Notes under the pieces: model-generated | Database searches by the model: none | What the model saw: only the letters and a program-made list of their open reading frames with translations | Told to the model about the DNA's origin: nothing | Position numbers and translations under genes: made by a program | Origin: Firmicutes bacterium UBA6132 | GTDB lineage: Bacteria > Bacillota_A > Clostridia > Tissierellales > Sedimentibacteraceae | DNA length: 5,118 nt | Direction of reading: 5' to 3' | Assembly (NCBI GenBank): GCA_002435835.1 | Contig: DIVM01000230.1 | Coordinates: forward strand, 1-5,118 | Part shown: one piece after another, positions 1 to 5,118 of the stretch | How the letters are laid out: every line of letters begins with the position of its first letter | How positions within the stretch are numbered: the stretch's first letter is position 1

Positions 1-39
1 GAGTATGAGTTTCGCAATTAACTAATAGTATTTAAAACA

Positions 40-68
40 ATTTTAATTTAATATGTTTAAGATGTCAA
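40..68 (-). promoter_or_regulatory. Candidate leftward sigma-A promoter (divergent from the permease)
   Basis: On the minus strand there is a perfect -35 box TTGACA (68 to 63), a 17-nt spacer, and a -10 box TAAAAT (45 to 40), a 5 of 6 match to TATAAT. Predicted transcription would start near position 33 and run leftward out of the window, so the gene it would serve is not visible; no start codon with a ribosome binding site is seen in the remaining ~33 nt. The region is very AT-rich, so a chance match is possible, but a perfect -35 with ideal spacing is more than AT-richness usually gives. Confidence 0.45.
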
Positions 69-92
69 TTTTTTACTTAATTTATTTGTAAA

Positions 93-113
93 TTGTTTTT
101 AAATTAAAAACAA
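93..113. promoter_or_regulatory. Perfect 21-nt palindrome between the two promoters, candidate operator
   Basis: Positions 93-102 (TTGTTTTTAA) and 104-113 (TTAAAAACAA) are exact reverse complements around a central A at 103. With one mismatch the symmetry extends to 90-116. It ends 7 nt upstream of the putative permease -35 box and about 25 nt from the leftward -35 box, a usual place for a dimeric regulator site. No T-run follows on the plus strand and there is only one G-C pair per arm, so an intrinsic terminator is unlikely. The phased A/T tracts may also bend the DNA. The binding protein, if any, is unknown. Confidence 0.4.
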
Positions 114-120
114 ATTTGTC

Positions 121-149
121 TTGTATTTTGTCTAATTTAGTAATATACT
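121..149 (+). promoter_or_regulatory. Candidate sigma-A promoter of the permease gene
   Basis: A weak -35 box TTGTAT (121-126) is followed by a 17-nt spacer and a good -10 box TATACT (144-149, 5 of 6 match to TATAAT). The predicted start near 156 gives a leader of about 27 nt, too short for a riboswitch or T-box. The -35 matches at only 3 of 6 positions, so the promoter may need an activator or be weak. No SigB-type -10 (GGGTAT) is present upstream of the gene. Confidence 0.4.
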
Positions 150-182
150 ACAAGCACTAAAAAATAATAAAAAGGTGATAAT

Positions 183-1511
183 ATGATAGAACGTAAATAT
201 AGTTTATTTACTACTATTGCAATGATAGTAGGTATAGTTATCGGTTCAGGAATATTTTTTAAAAGTGATAACGTATTAATTTATACAAATGGTAATATAA
301 TTCAAGGAATTTTAGTATTTATTATTGCAGCATTTAGCATAATTTTTGGTAGTCTTGCTATTTCAGAACTTGCATCACGAACAGATGAAGCTGGAGGAGT
401 CATCACATATGCTGAAGAATTTTGGAATAAATCAGTAGCTTGTGCTTTTGGATGGTTTCAAACACTTGTATATTTGCCAACTATAACAGCTATTGTTGCA
501 TGGGTTATAGGAATTTATATGACGATTTTATTTGGTATAGAATCAACCCTTGAATTGCAAGTTATAATAGGTGTTGTCGTAATGACCATTTTGTTTTTAA
601 TAAATATTTTATCTTACAAATATGGCGGTTATTTACAAAATGCTTCTACTATAATAAAATTAATTCCTCTTATTTTAATTGCATTCTTAGGTTTAGCTTT
701 CGGAGATCCAAAACCTGTCATACAAGAAAGCATCAAGACAATTGGAGGAACAGGTTGGGTTGCAGCCATAGCGCCTATAGCATTTTCTTTTGATGGTTGG
801 ATAGTTTCTACATCAATAGGTCATGAAATTAAAAATAGCAAAAGAAATCTTCCAATTGCATTAGTAATTTCTCCTATAATTATTTTGTTGATTTATGTTT
901 TATATTTCGTAGGCATTTCAACTTATTTAGGACCAGAAAAAATTATATCGTTAGGTGATTCACACGTTAATGAAGCTGCCATTGGAATTTTTGGTTCACT
1001 TGGCGCAAAGGCAGTTTTAACCTTTGTTGTAATTTCAGTAATAGGAACAGTAAATGGTTTAATAATAGGTTTAATAAGACTCCCATATGCATTGTCTATT
1101 AGAAATATGTTCCCAGGGAGTAGTAAATATAATTCTATTTCAGAAAAATACAGCGTTCCTGTTAATTCCGGCATTTTGACTTATTTTATAACACTATTAT
1201 GGATGGTAATCCATTATATAACTCAAAAATATAACCTTTTACCTAATTCTGATATATCAGAAATATCAATAGTCTTAAATTATCTTGGATTTATTTTATT
1301 ATATATATCAGTTATAAAATTAGCTGCAAAGGGTGAAATTAGAAATAAATTAATGGGTTATGTAGTACCTGTTTTAGCTATACTTGGCTCTTTGTTTATA
1401 CTATATGGCGGTATGCAAAATCCACTTTTCATTTACTACATCAGTTTCTGTATAGCAATTGTTATATTGGCCGTAGTTTTTTATAATAAAAACAATAAAA
1501 ATATAATTTAG
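183..1511 (+). CDS. APC superfamily (LAT-like) amino acid permease
   Basis: This 442-residue protein is predicted to be an integral cytoplasmic-membrane transporter that moves amino acids by symport or exchange. Twelve hydrophobic segments can be placed at about 8-27, 39-62, 84-115, 125-143, 155-173, 191-209, 224-247, 273-300, 328-347, 362-380, 390-409 and 414-434. The first contains GIVIGSGIFF (17-26), the glycine-rich unwound segment that binds the substrate amino and carboxyl groups in APC carriers. FSFDGW (201-206) in segment 6, followed by EIKNSKRNLP (215-224), is typical of the LAT branch, which includes Bacillus SteT-like serine/threonine exchangers; the length agrees with that family. 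The exact substrate cannot be read from the sequence; a neutral amino acid is a guess. The ATG at 183 is preceded by AGGTGAT (173-179), which fixes the start. No neighbouring biosynthetic or catabolic gene helps to name the substrate. The gene looks intact, and it converges on the UPF0182 gene. Confidence 0.9.
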   Translation: MIERKYSLFTTIAMIVGIVIGSGIFFKSDNVLIYTNGNIIQGILVFIIAAFSIIFGSLAISELASRTDEAGGVITYAEEFWNKSVACAFGWFQTLVYLPTITAIVAWVIGIYMTILFGIESTLELQVIIGVVVMTILFLINILSYKYGGYLQNASTIIKLIPLILIAFLGLAFGDPKPVIQESIKTIGGTGWVAAIAPIAFSFDGWIVSTSIGHEIKNSKRNLPIALVISPIIILLIYVLYFVGISTYLGPEKIISLGDSHVNEAAIGIFGSLGAKAVLTFVVISVIGTVNGLIIGLIRLPYALSIRNMFPGSSKYNSISEKYSVPVNSGILTYFITLLWMVIHYITQKYNLLPNSDISEISIVLNYLGFILLYISVIKLAAKGEIRNKLMGYVVPVLAILGSLFILYGGMQNPLFIYYISFCIAIVILAVVFYNKNNKNII

Positions 1512-1564
1512 TAATTTATGATATATAAATAATTATTCTTTTAACAATAATGAAAAAATAAATA

Positions 1565-1601
1565 AGGCAAATCTGTTTAATTCAGATTTGCCTATTTTTT
1601 T
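1565..1601. terminator. Bidirectional Rho-independent terminator between convergent genes
   Basis: AGGCAAATCTG (1565-1575) and CAGATTTGCCT (1583-1593) form a perfect 11-bp stem with a 7-nt loop. On the plus strand the stem is followed, after one A, by seven T residues (1595-1601), so it can end the permease transcript. On the minus strand it is followed by a T-rich run (the complement of the A-rich stretch 1551-1564), so it can also end the sigma/UPF0182 transcript, whose stop codon lies only 6 nt before the stem. The T-run itself overlaps the UPF0182 stop codon. Confidence 0.9.
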
Positions 1602-4440
1602 ATTGTGCTGTTTGTTCTTCGGTTGTTTGTGTTTGATTATCTGTGTTAGCATTATTATTTGTCACTGCACCATTGTTTATAATTGTATTTAATTGGTTCA
1701 ATGTATCTTTTAATTGATTTATATAATTACCATATGAAGCCCAATCACCGCTTTTTAATGACTCATCTGCTTTTTTATACAATTCATTCGCAGAATTTAC
1801 TAATTCATTTACAGTTTGATTTGCGATACTGCCAGGTATTTGTTGTTCAGGTAATTCTTCTTTATCTTCTTCAGTACCGAAAATTCTTTTTAAAGCTTTA
1901 TCAAGGGTACTTTCCATAACTATTTCATTTGCATATGAAACAACAACCATTTTCATTTCTGGAAAGTTGCTTGCAGTATCTGATTTTAAATAAATAGGTT
2001 CAACATATAATAGTGAATCTTCTATAGGGACTACAAGTGTATTTCCTCTTAATATGGATGAACCTGCTTGACCCCAGAGAGTTAATTGTGAAGAAATATA
2101 AGTATCTTGATCAATTTTAGTTTCAATCATGTTTGGTCCAGTTATGGTTTTTGTTTTTGGGAATTCATATAAAATTAATTCACCATAATTTTCACCATCA
2201 TTTCGAGCTGCAAGCATAGCTATCATGTTATCTTTATTTTGTGGTGAATATTGTGTTGTAAGTAAAAATTCAACATTCTGTTCTCCATGAAGTTTAAACA
2301 TTACATAACTTGAACCAACAGTATCCCCTTCTTTATCCATATATTTTTCTTTAGAAAAATCCCAATAATCTTCTCTTCCAAAAAACACTGTTGGATTTTC
2401 AATATGATATAATCTATATAAATCAGATTGAATATCGAAATATGATTGTGAATATCTAATATGATCTCTAATGCCCTGTGGCATTTCACTCATTGGTTTA
2501 AATAAATCTGTAAAAATTTTATCATATGTATTAATTATAGGGTCAGTTTCATCTGAAATAAAAAAGTTAATTGATCCATCATATGCATCTATAACAACTT
2601 TAACTGAATTTCTTATGTAATTTACTTTCATTCCTTCGATAAAATTTTCTGTTGTCATTGAATATGGATATCTGTTGCTCACAGTAAATCCTTCAATAAT
2701 CCAATATAATTTACCATCTTCTTGATTTGATACTATATAAGCATCTGGATCATAATATAAAAATGGAGCAATTTCTTCAACTCTTTGATATATATTTCTA
2801 TTTATAACAATTTTACTTTCAGAATTAATATTAGTTGAAATTAACAGCTTTGTACTTGCTTCTCTAAAACTGAAAAGCAATTTATTAATTAAACTTAATT
2901 TTATACCTGCTTTTCCATTATAAACAGTTTCAACATTATCTGAACCCGATGGATAATCAAATTCCTTCTCATCCGTATTTAAAATTACATAATCATTAGC
3001 AGATTCACCAAAATATATTTCAGGCCTACTTAATTTTATATCAGTAGAAGTAGTTGGTGGTATGTTTTTTATAATCATTTCTGGCTGACCTTGTGCTGTA
3101 ACTCTATCTACAGGGGACAAAGTTATACCATATCCATGAGTATATTTTAAATATTGATTAACCCATGTTTTTGCTTGCTCATTGAGCCTATTATGATCTA
3201 ATTCCCTTGCAGACAAGAAAACTTGTTTGTATTGTCCATTTATAACATATCTGTCAACATCCACATCGTTGAATACATAATACGGTCTTATACCTTGTAA
3301 TTGATTATAAACTTGAATTAATGGCTCTTGATCATTAATTCTTATATTTTCAATAACCTCACTATTATTTTCAATGTCTTCTTTAGTTAAATTATCTTCA
3401 GCAGGAAACTGTATTTTTTGAACTGTATCCAATCCATAAGCTTTTTGGGTACTGCTTATGCTGTATTTCATATATTCTGTTTCTTTAGATAATTGGTCAG
3501 GTTCAACTATAAATTTTTCTATTCCACCGCTTAACCCAGTTCCAATTACTGAAATAACAATTAGACTTGCAGGCAAAGTTAAAGCATATTTAATATTCTT
3601 TTTCCTTGCTCCAATAAAAAAAGTAACAGATGAAACTATACATCCTATGGAAAGAATTCTAAACAAATTTAATGTTATATTAATATCTGTAAATCCTGCA
3701 CCAAAAACCCTACCAACTTGTGAATATAATAAATCATAACTTCTTAAATAAAATCTAATTCCTATAAATATAAATATTAAAGAACCTATTATAGAAATAT
3801 TATTTAAAACCTGTGTAGCAAATTTTTTATTTAATATTTTACTAAAATCGACTTGATTTAATTGTGTTATATTATCAATTTGATTAGTAACACTTTTTAT
3901 ACTGCTTCTTAAAGATAAGTATGCATAAAATGAAGTAGTTACAACTATAAGCATAAATAAAATATCTATTATAAAATTTACTAATGTATTTATCAAAGGT
4001 AAGTTAAATACATAAAAACTTATGTCATTATTAAAAATAGGATCCGTTGCGTTAAAAGTTCCTGCATTTATGTACTGCAATATTTCGAACCACAATCTTG
4101 ATACAATACTTAGAGTTGTTATTAAACTAATTGCTGCAGATATTATTTTAATCCAAAATCTTACTGTTTTATCATGTTCAGTGTCTATTATATCTGATTC
4201 TGCATAATATTTTTTCTTAAGCCTATTTATAAATAAATACAAGAAAACTGTAAGTATTATAAAAATAGGAATCCCTATAAAAAATTGAGATTTAATTTTT
4301 GTCAAAAATGTTTGAGTATAACCAACTTCATTAAACCACATAAAATCAGTAATATACTTAACTATACCGCTAAAAGAACTTAATACTAAAAACAATATAA
4401 TTACAATACCTATTATAAAATATTTGCTTTTATTTTTCAT
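1600..4440 (-). CDS. UPF0182 (COG1615) family membrane protein of unknown function
   Basis: The 946-residue product has a seven-helix membrane part and a large, probably extracytoplasmic, C-terminal part. Hydrophobic segments lie at about 8-30, 51-72, 94-117, 143-176, 213-232, 257-278 and 286-306. Blocks I recognise from UPF0182 proteins include DFMWFNEVGY (32-41), GIRPYYVFNDVDVDRY (383-398), WVNQYLKYTHGYG (426-438), PEIYFGE (473-479), FDYPSG (494-499), NYIRNSVKVVIDAYDG (607-622), a long conserved block at about 711-817 ending SLLYVEPIYL, and the GDWASYG motif (898-904) in a helical C-terminal segment. The last 25 residues are an N/T/Q-rich low-complexity tail. The length is usual for the family and no frame break is seen. 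The biochemical role is unknown; there is no enzyme motif that I recognise. The ATG at 4440 is supported by a GGAGGG site and places the first helix right at the N-terminus. It follows the sigma factor gene by 21 nt on the same strand, so it is probably cotranscribed with it. Confidence 0.93.
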   Translation of the reverse strand: MKNKSKYFIIGIVIILFLVLSSFSGIVKYITDFMWFNEVGYTQTFLTKIKSQFFIGIPIFIILTVFLYLFINRLKKKYYAESDIIDTEHDKTVRFWIKIISAAISLITTLSIVSRLWFEILQYINAGTFNATDPIFNNDISFYVFNLPLINTLVNFIIDILFMLIVVTTSFYAYLSLRSSIKSVTNQIDNITQLNQVDFSKILNKKFATQVLNNISIIGSLIFIFIGIRFYLRSYDLLYSQVGRVFGAGFTDINITLNLFRILSIGCIVSSVTFFIGARKKNIKYALTLPASLIVISVIGTGLSGGIEKFIVEPDQLSKETEYMKYSISSTQKAYGLDTVQKIQFPAEDNLTKEDIENNSEVIENIRINDQEPLIQVYNQLQGIRPYYVFNDVDVDRYVINGQYKQVFLSARELDHNRLNEQAKTWVNQYLKYTHGYGITLSPVDRVTAQGQPEMIIKNIPPTTSTDIKLSRPEIYFGESANDYVILNTDEKEFDYPSGSDNVETVYNGKAGIKLSLINKLLFSFREASTKLLISTNINSESKIVINRNIYQRVEEIAPFLYYDPDAYIVSNQEDGKLYWIIEGFTVSNRYPYSMTTENFIEGMKVNYIRNSVKVVIDAYDGSINFFISDETDPIINTYDKIFTDLFKPMSEMPQGIRDHIRYSQSYFDIQSDLYRLYHIENPTVFFGREDYWDFSKEKYMDKEGDTVGSSYVMFKLHGEQNVEFLLTTQYSPQNKDNMIAMLAARNDGENYGELILYEFPKTKTITGPNMIETKIDQDTYISSQLTLWGQAGSSILRGNTLVVPIEDSLLYVEPIYLKSDTASNFPEMKMVVVSYANEIVMESTLDKALKRIFGTEEDKEELPEQQIPGSIANQTVNELVNSANELYKKADESLKSGDWASYGNYINQLKDTLNQLNTIINNGAVTNNNANTDNQTQTTEEQTAQ

Positions 4441-4443
4441 ATG

Positions 4444-4450
4444 CCCTCCA
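4444..4450 (-). promoter_or_regulatory. Ribosome binding site of the UPF0182 gene
   Basis: On the minus strand TGGAGGG (4450 to 4444) precedes the ATG at 4440. The match to the 16S anti-Shine-Dalgarno sequence is strong, but the GGAGG core is only 4 nt from the start codon, somewhat closer than usual. It decides the start codon, and its 5' edge is directly next to the inverted repeat 4450-4479. Confidence 0.75.
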
Positions 4451-4479
4451 TTGAATTTTATTTATTTATCAAATTCAAT
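4450..4479 (-). promoter_or_regulatory. Inverted repeat across the sigma stop codon, next to the UPF0182 ribosome binding site
   Basis: Read on the minus strand, ATTGAATTT (4479-4471) and AAATTCAAT (4458-4450) are perfect 9-bp complements around a 12-nt loop. The loop contains the sigma TAA stop codon (4464-4462), and the 3' arm is followed at once by GGAGGG. There is no T-run after it, so it is not a terminator. A ribosome finishing the sigma gene would open the stem, which could tie UPF0182 translation to sigma translation. The stem has only one G-C pair, so it is weak and may be chance. Confidence 0.35.
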
Positions 4480-5118
4480 TCTTAATTTTTCCAAAGTTTT
4501 CTTTTCTATTCTTGAAACTGTCATCTGTGATATATTTAATTCTTTAGCTATTTCACTTTGAGTTTTATTTTCAAAATATCTATTTATTATAATTTGTTTT
4601 TCTAACTCATTTAATTTATCAAGTGATTTATTTATGAAATCATTATCTTCTATTTTCATAAAATGTTTATCATCATAACCCACTAAATCCATTAAAGTTG
4701 TTTCACTGTCATCACTGTTAGATTCAAATTTTAAATCCAATGATTGTGACGTAAACATTTTTCCTGCCTCAAATGCTTCTAAAACTTCTTCTTCAGTACA
4801 GCTTATATATTCTGCTAATTCCTTAATAGAAGGTGTACGGTGAAGTTCATTACTTAAAGTTATGCTATACTCATTTACTTTTTTAGAAACTTCTTGGATT
4901 TTACGTGGTATTTTAATAGCCCAACCTTTATCTCGAAAGTATTTTTTAACTTCCCCTAATATTGTTGGAGTAGCAAAACTTGTAAATTCAAAGCCCCTAC
5001 TAATATCAAATCTCTCTATGGCATAAATTAATCCAACACAAGCTATTTGATAAATATCATCATATTCAATACCTTTATTGTTATACTTTTTAGAAATAAT
5101 TTCAGGCATATATCTATA
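4462..5118 (-). CDS. RNA polymerase sigma factor, SigB/SigF/SigG group, SigB-like; N-terminus outside the window
   Basis: This is an alternative sigma-70 family factor that directs RNA polymerase to a specific promoter set. The frame stays open to the window edge (three codons, Y-R-Y, precede the first visible Met at 5109). That Met lies inside region 2.1, and family members are about 250-260 aa, so the true start is some 35-45 codons further on. Counting from that Met: region 2 covers about 1-70, with DDIYQIACVGLIYAIERFD (17-35), FTSFATPTILGEVKKYFRDK (42-61) and GWAIKIPR (62-69), the hallmark of the SigB/F/G group. Region 3 is about 78-125. Region 4 is about 160-213, with the helix-turn-helix SEIAKELNISQMTVSRIE (185-202). 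The linker with SLDLKFESNSDDSETTLMDL (123-142) followed by VG (143-144) resembles the corresponding part of SigB more than that of SigF or SigG as I remember them, so a stress-type sigma is favoured but not proven. Such factors are usually controlled by an RsbW/SpoIIAB-type anti-sigma kinase; whether one lies upstream is not visible. The UPF0182 gene follows directly. Confidence 0.9.
   Translation of the reverse strand, partial: YRYMPEIISKKYNNKGIEYDDIYQIACVGLIYAIERFDISRGFEFTSFATPTILGEVKKYFRDKGWAIKIPRKIQEVSKKVNEYSITLSNELHRTPSIKELAEYISCTEEEVLEAFEAGKMFTSQSLDLKFESNSDDSETTLMDLVGYDDKHFMKIEDNDFINKSLDKLNELEKQIIINRYFENKTQSEIAKELNISQMTVSRIEKKTLEKLRIEFDK

Larger units (their letters stand above)
32..117. 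repeat. Three copies of a TTAAAA(A)CAATTT-like element
   Basis: A 12- to 14-bp element occurs three times: TTAAAACAATTT at 32-43 on the plus strand, TTAAAAACAATTT at 102-90 on the minus strand, and TTAAAAACAAATTT at 104-117 on the plus strand. The second and third copies are inverted about position 103 and make the palindrome described separately. The first overlaps the -10 region of the leftward promoter. This spacing would suit a transcription factor that controls both directions, but that is inference; the element is almost all A/T and may be low-complexity coincidence. Confidence 0.35.

Noticed and set aside
1..21. Short open frame ending TAA at 19-21 (reads EYEFRN) that could be the end of an upstream plus-strand gene
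   Set aside because: Six codons are too few to judge; the slightly higher G+C of the first 20 nt is the only hint, and the leftward promoter at 40-68 argues for a different arrangement.
55..60. GTTTAA, which matches a SigB -35 box, upstream of the permease
   Set aside because: No GGGTAT-like -10 box follows at 12-16 nt, so there is no support for SigB control of the permease.
1..182. Riboswitch or T-box leader upstream of the amino acid permease
   Set aside because: The predicted leader is only about 27 nt and there is no T-box sequence or terminator/antiterminator pair in the 182 nt upstream.
923..1174. Minus-strand open frame of 83 codons inside the permease gene
   Set aside because: It is antisense to a well-supported gene, has no recognisable domain, and is expected by chance.
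1514..1530. ATTTAT/ATAAAT hairpin just after the permease stop codon
   Set aside because: The stem is all A/T plus a G-T wobble and no T-run follows; the strong terminator at 1565-1601 explains the transcript end.
1683..1919. Plus-strand open frame of 78 codons opposite the UPF0182 C-terminus
   Set aside because: It is the complement of conserved UPF0182 coding sequence with no recognisable product.
3458..3739. Plus-strand open frame of 93 codons opposite the UPF0182 membrane part
   Set aside because: Its hydrophobic character mirrors the membrane helices on the other strand; there is no independent support. The shorter frames at 2301-2489 and 4022-4207 were dropped for the same reason.
4462..4560. 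Possible internal promoter for UPF0182 at the end of the sigma gene (TTGGAA with TGATAA after 17 nt, minus strand)
   Set aside because: The -10 match is poor and the box lies in conserved region 4 coding sequence; no SigB-type boxes are seen either, so the operon reading is preferred.

Overview
This is an AT-rich window (roughly 70% A+T by eye) with short intergenic gaps, clear GGAGG/AGGTGAT-type ribosome binding sites and A/T-ending codons. Together with a general-stress-type sigma factor and a UPF0182 membrane protein, this suggests a low-GC Firmicute, most likely a member of the Clostridia. I cannot name the genus from sequence alone. I see no mobile elements, CRISPR array, rRNA or tRNA.

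Layout. Positions 1-182 are an intergenic regulatory stretch. It holds a good leftward (minus-strand) sigma-A-type promoter at 40-68, a perfect 21-nt palindrome at 93-113, and a rightward promoter at 121-149. Positions 183-1511 (+) encode a 12-TM amino acid permease of the APC superfamily, LAT-like branch. A strong 11-bp hairpin at 1565-1601, U-rich on both strands, sits between the converging genes and probably terminates both. Positions 4440-1600 (-) encode a 946-aa UPF0182 (COG1615) membrane protein of unknown function. Just upstream of it, at 5118-4462 (-), is an RNA polymerase sigma factor of the SigB/SigF/SigG group, closest in its central linker to SigB. Its N-terminus is cut by the window edge.

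How the genes relate. The sigma gene and the UPF0182 gene are on the same strand, 21 nt apart, with no terminator or convincing promoter between them, so they very likely form one operon. A 9-bp inverted repeat has the sigma stop codon in its loop and directly abuts the UPF0182 Shine-Dalgarno sequence, which could couple the two translations. The permease is a separate unit transcribed towards the operon and ends at the shared terminator.

The most interesting points are the link between an alternative sigma factor and a UPF0182 protein of unknown function, and the possible divergent control region upstream of the permease, where three copies of a TTAAAA(A)CAATTT-like element lie around the two promoters. 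The genes themselves belong to known families; I see no clear evidence of a wholly new system.
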